A DNA stretch of 64,000 bases from Nepenthes gracilis (Eukaryota; Streptophyta; Magnoliopsida; Caryophyllales; Nepenthaceae). The number at the start of each line of letters is the position of its first letter. The stretch's first letter is position 1. The stretch is from positions 4,989,973 through 5,053,972 of the forward strand of contig BSYO01000011.1 of the NCBI GenBank assembly GCA_033239525.1, written 5' to 3'. This document shows positions 37,110 through 49,915 of the stretch, one piece after another. The position numbers and the translations under genes are program-made. Below the pieces are notes generated by a model. That model saw only the letters and a list, made by a program, of their open reading frames with translations. It did no database searches and was not told the DNA's origin.

Positions 37110-40100
37110 ATCGAATCAAGAGGACTGTCGACCTCGCTATTTGAAGTGTGTCATCAGTCCTATAATTCTGATGGGAACGTGACGGACAAAAAAATCTGAA
37201 CAGCCAGGAGACAGACTGTTCTTGCCCTCCTATTGGTCCTTTCAAAAGTTCTTGCCTCTGTTCGGATGGAAAATACTATTCTTACTATGAGTTTACTATA
37301 ATTATATGAAATATATGATGTGATACTTGTTAACTGGTCTCTCTTTTTATTGTTTTTTTTTTTTTTGTTGAGTGAGACCAAATAATGGGTGTCATATCAT
37401 TACTTTTAGTAAAATTATGGTAAACTTGTAATATGAGTAGTGTTACTTGTCCAGATAGGAGGAGGGAAAGGGGCTTATCTTTTATTGGGTACTGTGAAGG
37501 AGGGGTATTTCTTCAGCCTGTTTTCTGTTTCATGATACTGGGCTCCAATTATCATAGAGGCTATGGATGATTTCAATTGCTGAACAAAAGACTCATACTT
37601 AGACAGTTGATTTGAATGAAAATAAATATATTTCTTCGGATTAAAATTTCTCCTACTGTCTTTGCCAAATAGAGGTAATTCCTTCAAATGTTTGTAGTTT
37701 CGGTTCGTTGTTCATGTTTTTCCATGGCAGATAGAAAGCATTTAGGTGGGTTATTGTTGTATGTTGCTTTCTATTCAATTTCTGGCCTTTAATTTCGATA
37801 AGCTGTTTTTCATCTTTCTTAGCTTTTCAAAATCATGGTGTACATGAAGGCAGCGGTGGACCTTGTGGTGGCTACCATTGGTGTTCTGAAGTCTTTTTCA
37901 TCAATGCACTCTTGGTACTGAGTGAGTGCTCGAATTCCATATCTTGCATTCCTACTTATTTTTACTTCTGTTTGCTTCAGTTTGTTGTTTTCATACAAAT
38001 GTTTTGTTAAAGTCTCTCTCTCTCTCGATTCTCCATTTTAGACATTTATAATGTTTGATATCTTGATCTTGTCCCCTTTAGGAGACATGCCTTGGAGTAA
38101 TGCTAGACTTGCTATTGTGTGGCCTGATGGTCATTACTTCGTGTCCTAAAATAATCTAATACAAGATATGACTGTATGTAATAGTTCCAAAAGAGTTTGA
38201 CACTTCCCCAGGTATATCGTGTGAGACTTTCATTCAGCAAGATGTTCTTTTGAACTTGCCCCCTTTGTTTTCTTCTGGTTGTGCAGAACATTTTCTTTCA
38301 TCACATTTCTAATCTTCTTTATATATTGAAGTTTGTTGTTTTATCCCCATTTTTATGTATATTGGTTGAAGTCAATCGATTGCTAATTCATCTCTGTGGC
38401 TAATTTGTGGCTAATTTATGTATACCAATACCAATATTTGGTTCGACATTGGCCACTTATCATTATGCCTTAGTTCAAAGAGCACAGTATGGATGAAAAT
38501 ATTGATATTGGTATCACAATTGATATTGGTTATGGCCATATTAGATATCGGATATATCCAATTGTACGTATCGATATTAGATATATATCAAAAGTAAAAA
38601 ATTTTTTACAAATCGTAGCTTACGGAAAAATATCAACAAATATATCAATTAATATATAATATATTAAAAATATCGGTCAATATATCACTATATATGCTAT
38701 TACGATAACATATTGCAAGCCTATTGTAGTATAAAAAATATAGATATCGAGAGGCCGAATTTTGATATATAGGTCAATATTTGATTCCATGAAAGCAAGT
38801 CAATATTCTCTTAATCAGACATTTTTGGCAATGAACCCTCTTCTTCTAGGGCAAAGTCAGAAGTAATCACAAAGGGGAAAAGTAGTAGATTGCCAAACTG
38901 TCATGATATTTCTCCTTATCCCTTTTTATAAAGCATTTATTAGTGCATGTTGCTCTCAGGTTGCTGGATCTGCATATCCTTCCTTTTTGCATCTTTATTT
39001 ATCCATAAGTTTTACTCCATTTTTTTAAGATGGATGGAAGAGCCACTTCAATGCAAGAGAAACCAAAGGAGAATAAAATAGAAACAAAATCTTTGATCCC
39101 TAAGTCTTATTTGAAGAGGCTTGACACAACATAAAAATGTCACGATGATAAGGTTCATACGATTGGAATCATCATCTTGTATAATATAAGATAAGATTTC
39201 GTATAGTTTATCCAAAATTGGTCTGACACTTCACTGGATTCCGGCATGTCAACGGACCATCTATTTTTAAATTCTAAGTAATGACTTTGTTTATTGGTTA
39301 GAATTCAGGTTTGTTTGTAGTATTTCTCTTGATTGTTAAGAAATTTTTTTATCGTACGAGAAAATGAGGCCGAATATGAAGTGATTACTTTTGATATTGT
39401 CTTATCTCTTTACCTGTGGAACTTATGATAAATGCCATTTCTTGGGCTAGTGGAGTGAAGGGCATTCTCTGCACACTTTTGGAATATCTGATGTGGTATT
39501 CTATTTATCCATTTTTTTTATGCTAGCAAATTTATATAAAAATAGATAGATAGATAGATATGACATAAATTTAACCATTATTTTTCCAAACATTTCTCAT
39601 TGTGAATGTCTTCAATTAAGTTTAAAAATAATCTAGTATCTCACCTTTTGAGGTTTGTTTTTACATATTTTTAGAGTTAGGTATGTTTTGTTGAATTAGA
39701 GAATTCTACTTCTCTTTTTGAAACAGTTAAATTAAAAAAAAAAAAACTAAATGTTTCAGATTTAAATATTAAATTATTAATTTTATTTAAAAAAATTATA
39801 TATTAGATTAATATTTAATAAATGTTAAAATTATGAAATTTCTTAAATTATAACAACATTTAATATTTTTTAATTTTTAAATCTTAATTATTTGATCTTA
39901 ATCTAATTGATAAATTTAAAATGCAGAATCCTTTTTTTTTTTTTTATGGTTTGGGAACCCATTCAACTAGATATGATAGGATAAGAGATTTTATAATTTT
40001 TATAATATTAATCTAAATATATAATGTATTAATCATATCATATTATGTTATTTTTAAATTAACATATAATAAAAATAAGAAATAATTATTTAATTTTATA

Positions 40101-40139
40101 AATATATTGAGCGATTAATGTTGTCAATCTATTTAGTTC
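37110..40139. other. 3' UTR and spacer between the DDT/PHD and TTN9-like genes
   Basis: The 3' UTR of the upstream gene probably covers the first few hundred bases, but no single poly(A) signal stands out. The family B repeat (38489-38790) and an (ATAG)n run near 39541-39560 lie within. From about 39500 the DNA is very AT-rich. No gene is seen. Confidence 0.5.
38489..38790 (+). repeat. ATATCGATAT dispersed repeat (family B), copy 2
   Basis: Starts ATGGATGAAAATATTGATAT and ends CAATATTTGATTCCAT, whose reverse complement ATGGAATCAAATATTG matches the start, so it has imperfect inverted termini and is 302 bp. It contains GATATCGGATATATCC and ACGTATCGATATTAG. It aligns in reverse with 54354-54597. 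Non-coding, MITE-like. Confidence 0.6.
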
Positions 40140-40700
40140 ATATTTTTTATAATACAAAGCCCACAGGCTTCGGCCCAATTAGCCATCGATAACAAAAACT
40201 TCAAGCCCAATAGATGAAGAGTCGACACCAACCAATTATTAGGAGTGTATTTTTGGTAAAGATCAAAAAAATTTTTTTATTGATATTTTAGTTAATTATT
40301 TTAAATTAATAGATTATAATTTTATTATTTCAAAATAAATAATTTTAACTAATAAATAATTATTTTTAAAAAACAGTTAAACTATCTCAAATTTAAAATT
40401 GTTAAATATAAATTTAACTATCTATATATTTTATTTTTGAAATTTTAATAAAAAATTTAAATATATTTAATATAAATAAATTGATAATATATATATATAT
40501 ATATCGTTAAATTTATATTTAATTAATTTAAAACTCTAAATTCGGGTAAGGCGCAGCGCCCTGATTTGTGGAGACTGCCCCTCTGTTGAACCGTTCTCCC
40601 AGTTTTGATTTTCAAATTAGCGCGGTTCGTTCTCGAAGGTATTTCCTCCTCCGCCGATCTATCGATCGATAGCTTCAGGTGTACGTATCTAACCAGCAAA
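40140..40700 (+). promoter_or_regulatory. Promoter and 5' leader of the TTN9-like gene
   Basis: GCCCA/TGGGC-type elements occur three times close together: AAGCCCACAGG (about 40157), CGGCCCAATTAG (about 40172) and AAGCCCAATAG (about 40204). Such site II/GCCCA elements are known in promoters of proliferation and housekeeping genes. The leader begins in the GC-richer block near 40545-40690. A 5' UTR intron ends with TTTGCAG at 41012, directly at the ATG. Candidate donors are CTTCAG|GTGTAC (about 40678) or GAAG|GTATTT (about 40638). Confidence 0.45.
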
Positions 40701-41012
40701 TAGCAAAAGAGAAAATTTCAGTAATCTTACTGCCCAGTTCGATCACAATTCAGAACCGATTCACAAATTCTAGGGTCTTTTTTTTTCCCGATTTCGTTGT
40801 TATGTAGCTTCTCTTTGCTGCTTTCAGCAAAATCTGTAATGTCAGGTTCTGGATTTCTTTTCGAGAGTTATTTTCCGTCTAATAGGGTAGTCATGTTTTG
40901 TAATATATCGTGAAATCATAGGCCAAAAGGAATTTGTTCGGGAAAGAATGATGATGCTTGTTCAAGATTAGGGTTTCTGTATCATCTTTATAGCATGCTT
41001 GTTTGTTTGCAG

Positions 41013-44000
41013 ATGGAAGCGCTCTACGCGAAGCTTTATGAAAAGTACACTAGACTCAAGGTTCATTTCGGCTATTTTTTGTTCGGTTTATTTCCTGTTT
41101 TTAGAAGTTGAAGCGTTGATCCTTTTGTGTTCTAAGGTGCTTGGGTGACCGATGAAGTGCTGGAAAAATAATTTGAATTGAGTACTGAAAAAATGGCAGA
41201 TTATTTTGCATTTTTCCGCTTGGTTGCCCTTGCCATGAAATATAACCGTGTTGGTTGTTTCTTCGTTTTATTTACTGTTCTTCCCTGTTTGCAGGCTCGA
41301 AAGGATTCCGAGTTGGATCTACTTAACCATGACCAAGAAGTCAAGTTCATTAACTTTACAACCGGTGCGTATTTTGTTGCTCAATGATGCCTCTTGTGGT
41401 ATTTCTTTATTAAATTCTTTCTTTATGCATTTAGATGCCTATTGATGCCTCTTCTGGTGTTTGGTTATCAATGTGTCCCTTTCTTTATACTTTATGCACT
41501 AGCATTTGCTGCTGTTCTCCTGAACTGAATTTCTTCTTCTATCACACTCTCCTTAATCTTATCTTATTGCAGCTTCTGATGAGTTAATGTCTCACTTACA
41601 AAATGAAAATGATAAATTAAGAGCAGATATTGAAAAGCTACGAAATGAAGTTGTGTCTTTGAGGTATCTGTCTATTCTAGCTTTCCTATCTGATTCTTTA
41701 GATGCAATTCTGAAGTACACTCACTTTTGCTGCAGAGCTGCTAAGGATCAACAATATGTTGATTATGAGAAAATGTTATTAGAAGAGAGAGAAAAGAGTA
41801 AGTTATTTTATTAAATGATCAGTGGCTGACTTTTGCTTGTTGAGCTATCATATTTAATGGGGAAAGTTTCATACTTCAGAGATTTCTGCATTACTTGGTT
41901 TGTTGGGTTGAGAAAATCTTAAGAATCATATGTAAGAAATCATCTAGAACCTGATGATGAACCTTTTTCTTATATTGTGGATTCTTAATCCATGAGAATC
42001 TGTTTCTTGTCAGAATTTGGTAGTTAACTATGCTGAAGGTTTTGGTGGTTCATCACTTTTGAATAACAATTGGTAAATCGCATGAGTGAGAAAGCCGAAG
42101 CTGCAGCCATTTGTACTCAGAGATATTGTTGAACTGTGGAACGTTATAATTTAATCTAGCTTAGCTTGTCTTTTTAGTTGTTTAATTTAGGGGCAAATTT
42201 TGCATATGGCTTACAACCATGTATCTGGTTAGGGGCTTCAGCATGCTGACTGAACTTCTTGCACAATGTTGCATGGTTTTCCCTTGTCATTGATATCAGC
42301 AGTCAACCTTCTCTACTAAAACTTTGATTTTTTGGTGCATTGTTAATGTGATTGTCAGATTATTTTAAGAATTTCCTTCAATTATTAACCATCCTAGGCA
42401 CTGATTTTGTTCAGGTCAACAGTTTTGTATAGAGATCAAGGGGCAGCAGTGCTTGCAACAAGAGGGACTATGTCCTGGAGTTGTAAGTCACAAAAATGAA
42501 GATCTGCAATTATGCACTCCCCAGTATCTTCAAATTGTATCAGGAGATCAATCCAATGGATCAACAAGGAGAACAGGTAGGAAGCGTGGTAGGTCCTCTA
42601 AACAACCAAGTGCTAATGCAGGTAATGAACCTGCTCTTAGTCTAGTTGAACACCCAACTGCAAATAAGAAAGGGAGGCCCCCTGAACAATCCGAAAGTTG
42701 TGTTGGCAATAAATATATTCTTAGTCAAGCTGAGAATCTGGCTACAAGAGAGGTATCTGCAGATCTATCTGAAGAAACCACTTCTGATATGGATTTACAA
42801 CAGGTATTTCTTTTAGTACTACAGCTCAAGAGAAGTTGCTGGTAACTTGTTTGACCATTAACCATAAACGTGCAGCCACATTGCTGCAGAAGAAATATCA
42901 ATTCTTCAGGTATGTCTCTAGATATATTCTGCCATTCTACTTGGAAATTCAGTATAGAAATATAGTCTAAAGATTGTCCTTTTTATATTTATCTTTGCTG
43001 TTAACAGGCCTTAGCAACTGTGTCTTTCATGGTCTTGTTGAGTGCTTGATTGGCATGAAAGTTTCTATTGCTCTGTCTGATGGATTATGTCTACGCGCAC
43101 TTCATCAATCTAGTGGTAACCTTTCACCTGCAATTATCTCTATTTATCTGAAAGTAAGGGGAGATGCATGTGTCTCTTTCACTTTCTAGTCTCTTCCTAT
43201 TTCTTATATGCTTGGTGTTGTAGGGTGTCAGTAGCATTTTCAGTGTCACTAAGAGTAATTACTGGTAGTAGCTTAGTTTAAATACCTTTTTGAAATCTGC
43301 TCAGCCAAATACAATATTGGATTATAACTTATGGAAATACATCTTTGCTTTTAAAATGATCAAATCACCTTAGTATTATTTTGGTTGAACAAATTGTGCC
43401 ACTGAACAAGAAGTGAAATTTTTCCAAATGGATTCTCCCTTGGTTTTGTTCAGATGGCATGGAATAATCAAAGCATTATGTCCTTAGTGTCACTGAATAG
43501 TATCATAGATGCCACACACGAGTGTGCTGTATAAGGCATTATTGAATGATGGAAAAGATGGTGTATCTGCTGGCTTCAAAGATGGCAGGCACTGTTATCA
43601 TGAATGATCAAATGCTGTTACCCCCTGCTTTTGGAATTGCAAAAATCTCCCAAAAATAGAAAAAGGAAGAACTGGCAGAAAATACTCCAAACAGTAGAAT
43701 GTAATGTAAATTGCAAAACCATGAACACCCGGTAAATATGTGGCTGGAATTGTATGAAATAGTGATGTTAGCTCTTGAATATCTGATTTCCTCCCATAGT
43801 CTCAGTCAACCTGGGAACATACATTCAAACCACCGTAAATTCTGGTGGCTGTTGTCATATATATTCCATGGTGTCAAGGGCAAGGGTTTAATTCAGTGAT
43901 AGTTGAATTAGTTCTTCCTGTAGATCCCTCATATTTATCTTTCGATCAATGCTAGATTCATTCAGTCCTCTATTTTTAGATCCTCACTCAGCAGCTGTCA

Positions 44001-44209
44001 TTGAACTAATGATAATTGCAGGCTATTCATTCAGTCTAGCATGGGTAGACAAAGCTTCCACTGATGAGGCAGAGCTGCTGTATCGTGTATCGTCATTAGG
44101 GACTTTTGAAAGGGTGGCGCCGGAGTGGATGAGGGAGGATATTATGTTTAGCATGAGAATGTGCCCCACGTTCTTTGATAGGGTGTCTCGTGTTATTGGG
44201 CGTAAGTAA
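41013..44209 (+). CDS. TTN9: TITAN9-like coiled-coil protein
   Basis: Eight coding exons: 41013-41060, 41295-41364, 41573-41663, 41736-41797, 42415-42803, 42876-42909, 43008-43115, 44022-44209. All are GT-AG and in phase, giving 990 nt and 329 aa. The start MEALYAKLYEKYTRLK, the heptad-like coiled coil at about 28-75 (LQNENDKLRADIEKLRNEV) and the C-terminal block (YRVSSLGTFERVAPEWMRE) match my memory of plant TITAN9 (At3g20070). TITAN9 is a plant-specific protein needed for endosperm and embryo development, with unknown biochemistry. The middle, about 105-180, is basic and Ser-rich (TGRKRGRSSKQ), a likely NLS. A 34-nt exon encodes a CCRRN stretch. The 5' UTR intron ends exactly at the ATG. 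The gene looks functional; the name is from memory and was not searched. Confidence 0.8.
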
Positions 44210-44419
44210 TTTGTGATCTACGTAGCATAATTTCCATGTAATGGAATATACATAATCTCATGCTGATTTTCCAGGGGTGATTCTGGTATGAAAAGTCTTC
44301 TGTTATCTCCGTCTTTATTCTGGTATTTACTGGGGGATGTTTGTTAATAGAATAGCGGAAGAGTCACCTGCAAGTGATTTTGTTAGACTCGTAGTGATGT
44401 ATCTACACCTCACCGCTCT

Positions 44420-44760
44420 TGGTAAGGGCTGATTGCTATGACAGCTGCAGTGATGCCTGCATGCCAAGGTGGGGGTCAGATGCTGTTGCACTGATGTGCG
44501 TGGCTTGGGCAAGAGTAGGACACAGTTGTCACGATGTATGGGCGTTGGGGGCAGGACTTGGGCACGATGCTGTGGCAGTGTGCATGCGTTGGGGTGGGAC
44601 TCTAGACAGCAAATCTGCAGCGAGATGCATTTGGCATGCCTTCTACCATTGTTGATGTGCCACGCTGGCAGCATCACTCCAAACACCAGCATTGTGGACG
44701 TCCATGAAGGCAGTGTGGACGCCCAATGCTGCCAGTATGCTTGCCCGAGCACTAATTGTA
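44420..44760. other. GC-rich block with inverted repeat, unknown nature
   Basis: GC content is clearly higher than in any flanking non-coding DNA, with many TGGGGGC/TGTGGC words. CTGGCAGCAT at 44665-44674 is the exact reverse complement of ATGCTGCCAG at 44726-44735, giving a 10-bp stem. Several overlapping short frames on both strands are open but resemble no protein. It may be an inserted fragment. Confidence 0.4.
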
Positions 44761-45367
44761 TGATTTTCCTTTCTTTGCATTTGAAGAAGCAAAGTTCTCA
44801 TGCTCTAGCAGGGCAGAGGAGCAGTGGTTGTCCAAACTGACAATATCCCTTATCTGTATCGATTATCTAGCCATATTTTAAAGGTGAACCAGGCATGCCT
44901 AAAAACGCCTGGCGGAGTGAAGGGATTGGCAAGATGACTTGGTTGCCCAATCCCCCGATAATTTCCCCTACCTTTGTCATTGCCAGAGTGTTGTGTTGTT
45001 GAATGATCAGAGTAATATAGGGCTGAATGCCATAGGATCGTGGCTGTTAAGCATTGAAATGCCGTTCGATTGCCATTGAGCAGTCAAAAAGCCCAAGGTA
45101 GGTTATTTTGAAAAGAAAATGGAAGGGATAATTTTTTTTTTTATTATATATTACCTGTTTGCTTTGACAGTTTATAAGTAAAATTTTAAATTATCATCCA
45201 AATCAACGAATGGGTATTGGATATTAGTGATCATTGATGATGATAATATTTTTGTTAGTGATGTTTTTAGTTGCCGGTGATACTTATTCAATAAGATCTT
45301 TTCAGTTACACTTGATTGGTTATGATAATGGGGTTGGGGGAGTCCCTCTGATCAATGGTGGGGCCTT

Positions 45368-45545
45368 GGAGCCTCATCAATCAGCACCTGGTGTTGGTGT
45401 TGGTGTTGGTAATGGTGTCGGTGTCGGTCGACAATTGGGTTATGGATTGGGGTATTCATCGCCCAGCGAGCCTTATCAACCAACACCTGGTGTTAGTGTC
45501 GGTATTAGGGTTATGGGCTGGGGTATACATCGCCCAGCGGCCTAT
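45368..45545 (+). repeat. Two-unit degenerate tandem repeat
   Basis: A unit running GAGCCTCATCAATCAGCACC, then TGGTGTTGGTG, then TGGGTTATGGATTGGGGTAT, then CATCGCCCAGC is repeated once with changes (GAGCCTTATCAACCAACACC ... ATACATCGCCCAGC). A (GGTGTT)n micro-expansion in the first unit makes it longer. The Gly/Val-rich frame at 45234-45548 is a product of this repeat, not a convincing gene. Confidence 0.6.
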
Positions 45546-47163
45546 TGAGATAGGATGCGACATTACATGCCAGTGGGCTAGCAGCGTATTAGGGTGTTTT
45601 CAGCCCTTCCTGCATCATCTTCAATTAAATCATTATTTTATGAATAGTTAATGTCTTTTTACATATAATTAGGAATAGTAAATTTTTTTTTAAATTTTTT
45701 TAAAATAACCCTTTCACCAATATATGATAAGTTGTAAAAGGGCTATACATTTAGCATTTTTTATGTCATTAATGGGTGTTAATTCTTGGGAAGTAATGGA
45801 TGCATTTTTCATAATAACTTATCTTTTAAAATTAAAAGTATTTCCTTTCAATTTAAGCTTAAATTTTGAGTTGATTATAAAATTATTTTCTGTTAATTTC
45901 TTTTTGTACATCAAATGGTAAAACTATAAAAATAATATTTCTTCATATGCTATCAAGCTTATAAAAAGTATGAAAAATATTTTTTATTAAGTTAGTTATG
46001 CCAAAAAAATGAAATAAAAATGTTTTTTATTGAGCCTATCTCAAGATTATAAAAGGAAGATTAATATTATTTATATATTTATTTATATTAAAATTATTAA
46101 AAATAAATATAAGTTTTACTGATGTATATATATATATACATCAGAATTCATTATTTATTTATACTGAATCATTTTGATAATCTTTGACAAAATTATTGGC
46201 CAAATTGATGTGTATATATATATATTTATTTATTTATTTTTGATCATTTTATAATTTAATAATTTAATTAAAATTCATTATTTTAAAATTTTGCAATTAT
46301 AATTGCTTGGTTTTAAAATAGGAGTTGGAAGGGTCTATCTCCACTCCTGCTAGAAACGGCGTCGTCTTTGGTTGCCATGATCTGGGTAACAGCCGTCTTT
46401 TCCATCCGTCAGGCATATAGACAACGTACACTTGCTCTCTCTCACCTGAGTGGTTTTTCAGAGCCCTCTAATGGCTACTGAAAATCAAAGAGATACTGCA
46501 GCCGCCAGCAAGAGCAGGAGAGGAAGCAGCACTATCTTCCTCATGACGTAATCCATCTTCTTGTCAATCTCTTCTCCCCATCTTCCATTTATTTCCTTTC
46601 TCTGACATTTTTCGGCTTTAACTTTTAACTTAGTTTTCTATCGCAAACCAGTCAAGAAAAAGGGTTCAGTCCATTAAGACCGGGGAAGCGAGGATTCTTC
46701 ATAACCTGTGATGGCGGAAAGGAGCGTCAAGATTTCATGAAGCCATCGACGTTATGGACTCCGTATGTCTCGATTCCCAATTCGCTATTTCATTTATAGT
46801 CTCTGTTTATATGAAGTTATTATTTGTTCTTGTGGCATACTCTTTTGGATTTACTTTGACTGGTGTCACTATTTTCTTTTTGGTGAATTTACTCGATTGG
46901 TGAATACACTCAGGTCATAAACAGGAGAGTTGTTGGCAACCTACTTTTAGAAGTTATTATTTTGGTCGTTAAGATTGCTTCATCTCATCTGTATAATTAG
47001 CTTGAGTATGCAATAGTTTTTTACTCTCTGGACCAGTTGGGCAAAGACCCATGAATTTGGGGGCATCACCTGCCGATTTGGTACTCAAGAATGCAAGGGA
47101 TAGGAATAAGAATGACAGTATTTCGTTCACACTTTCATATTCTATTGGTGGAAATTACGCTAC

Positions 47164-47589
47164 TGTGATGTAATGGGGTGGATTTAGGGAAGAAAATTTG
47201 AAAAATCAGATTAAAAGAGAAGAAAACAGACTTGGTAGGGAAAGAATTCAGAGAAATCAGATGAGAAGAGCAAGAAAGTCAAGAAGGAGATGAGAATTAG
47301 ATGAAGAAGTAGTAGACATACACGGGAAAGGGAGAGCAGACAAGGATGAGAAGAGACAATACAATTCATTCATTTAACATCATTCATCTGTTACAAGACT
47401 TCAGTATTTATAGGTGGCTGCCCGTATCTACTGGCCTTAAGAAGAATTTAATTCAATTGGATTGACAACTCATTTCCCCTCCAAAACACTAAGACATTAC
47501 AATATTTCAGATTAATACTTCAGCATAACACGGTTCTAAGAGCTGGAACAAATCAGCATAATACTTCAGTATGATGCCATTACATTACA
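47164..47589 (-). repeat. 3' LTR of the LARD-like element
   Basis: Starts TGTGATGTAATGGGG and ends CCATTACATTACA on the plus strand. It is collinear with 51085-51495, sharing CAGTATTTATAGGTGGCTGC and CTCATTTCCCCTCCAAAACA. Confidence 0.85.
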
Positions 47590-49915
47590 GTACTCCTAAA
47601 AACATCCTTTGTCCTCAAGGATGGCATAACAATGCACAGCTGTCCACCGTAATCAAAAGATCATTGCAGTAATCAAAGATGATAGGACAGTGATCTTATA
47701 AGATGGAAAGAACAGAAAGTGATGACTTTCACCAGTTAAAACATGTGTTAAGATTGATGCCATAACTGCTGAATAGCCACAGCATACCCTATATAGAACT
47801 TCAAACAACCCACCAAATAGCAATTGATGTTCTAGTAGTTTTAGTCCGCATTGCCCTCTAATACACCGCTGCTGCTGCTCTTCTTATGCTGATCCCACCT
47901 GATGATACACTTCTTGCTGATTTTCTGTTATACAGGTTATGCTCTTCAGCCCTTAACAGCAATTGAATTCTCTGATGTATCAAATTTTAAGCCAATATGC
48001 ACAATTAAAATCAGAAACTATTCTAAGACAGTAGCATCATGGAATCAGTGATTTATCCAGTTGAAATCATAATGAAGATTTATAACTTTAATATAGTTCA
48101 ACGCTCAATTTTCCATGGAGTAGTAGCCTTATCAATTGCATTCAATTGCAATTCTGATTGGAATAAATAATCCTTGGGCAGCATTAGAAGATTCTGTTCT
48201 GACAAACAATTAGCCTGCACAACAACAACGTGCCCATGATCCAGAAGAAGATCATATACTACTGGTTGTGGTAGTTTAGTATTTGACATCCAATATACCA
48301 TGCCAACAATTGTTGAATTGAAAATTGCCTGACTATCTACTCCTAAGGTTTCCAACTCTCTTAGTGTCATTGGAATCTCCCCCAATACTCTTGCAAGCAT
48401 AATCAAGATTGATATGCCAATGTTATGCAAATATTCCACCTGCACCATTAAAGAATATTTGTTGATGAATATCCTGCCATCGATCTTGCACAGCAGAATG
48501 ATAAAGCAATTTATGGGCATCTTGATTTTTAGTTGCTAAATATCACCAGAATTTGTTTGAGAAAAAGGATAACAACACGTTTCAATGGAACAAAATGATT
48601 TTAACAACTGATGAGCTTGTAAAGGATGATAACTCAGTAATGGATCTGTATGAACATGTTGGATCTGGAAGTGAAAGACTGTAAAAATGTCAGCAGTGTC
48701 TTCTGTCTTAGACAAAGGATAATCAGGAATCTGATTATTATCATTGAAAATTGAATGCTGCGGCAGTGTTTTTGTTTGAAGAAATTTCCCTTTAGCTTCT
48801 GAATTGTCTGAGTCACACACATTTCTTGAAACAATCTGGTCATCAGATTCAATATTAACTTCATCACCCTTAGTCTGTTCAGCATCATGTTCAACATCAT
48901 GAAAGTCTAAAAGCTGTTTGTGCATTGATTCATAGTCAGCAGATTCATGTGATGACCCCCGTGCATTTTCATTATTAGAAGAATTGGGTGAATCAATGTT
49001 TAATGTCAATTGTGGTGATGGTATCAAAGCACCTTTATTTTTCTTGCCTTCCTGCTGTTAGAAAGCAAGAGTGGAAGCAACAAAATTGAGATCATTTCCA
49101 TCTGTCATCTTAGCTTCAATTTCATCAGAAACTTCAGTAAATTCAGTAAGATCCTTTGAATTTGGTTTGATTCCAGTGACTACAGGAAGGCCATGGCACT
49201 ACTGTTTCCTTTGTTCAAATCCTGAATTCAGATTATATTCATCAATTCCAGGCACATCAGAATATATGATGACCATCCTTTGTGTTCTTTCACATAAGAC
49301 GCATCATTCTCATGTGATTCAAGCAAAATTTCATGGTCTTCCATCATTTCAGTGTCTAGTGCAGCAAAAGGATTAGCACATGGAGCAATAGGAAATTCAT
49401 TTACACTATCATTATCGTCAAGATCAGATTCATCATGTGAAATTTATTCAATTTGATTGGCTCCTGTAACATTGGAACATTTCTCCTTATGATCATCTCT
49501 ACCGACTGAATTGTTGGAATTGAAACAACTTGTTTTCTGGACAGATGCAATTTGAGCACCATTGAATTGTGCTTTTACTATAATTCCTAATAAAATTGCA
49601 TTGCTATTGATCTTTTCAAACATATTCATATAATATTCATAGGAGAATAGAATGTCCATGTTACAACAATTGTCATAGATTTATTTCCCATTGAGAGCTG
49701 ACTTAGCATTCATTGCATCAATACTAAATTGATATTGTCTAAAGGCCTTCAATTTACTTGATTAGGGACTAAGCATAATCCTTTTGATAGTTCCATAAGG
49801 ATTGAAGACTTGGTCAAGAATGTCTTGTGCAATAGGATACATAAGATTATGAATTTCCACCAATGGCACATGAGTTATCTTCTCCTTGTTCAATTAGTGC
49901 TAATAAAATCAAGAG

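Larger units (their letters stand above)
44210..46470. other. Spacer between the TTN9-like gene and the THUMP pseudogene
   Basis: Holds the 3' end of the TTN9-like gene, a GC-rich block (44420-44760) and a short degenerate tandem repeat (45368-45545), both listed separately. It then has very AT-rich DNA with (TA)n near 46124-46138 and 46209-46222. The last 150 bases become GC-richer and are probably the old promoter and leader of the THUMP gene. Confidence 0.5.

Noticed and set aside
44327..44840. Overlapping open frames on both strands in the GC-rich block
   Set aside because: GC-rich DNA has few stops, and no frame resembles a protein family.
45234..45651. Gly/Val-rich small protein gene
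   Set aside because: The frame is produced by a degenerate tandem repeat and is open in more than one frame. There is no promoter, splice or family evidence.
48098..49027. Host gene on the minus strand in the THUMP pseudogene region
   Set aside because: The frames lie wholly between a matched LTR pair with a primer site and target duplication, so they belong to the retroelement.
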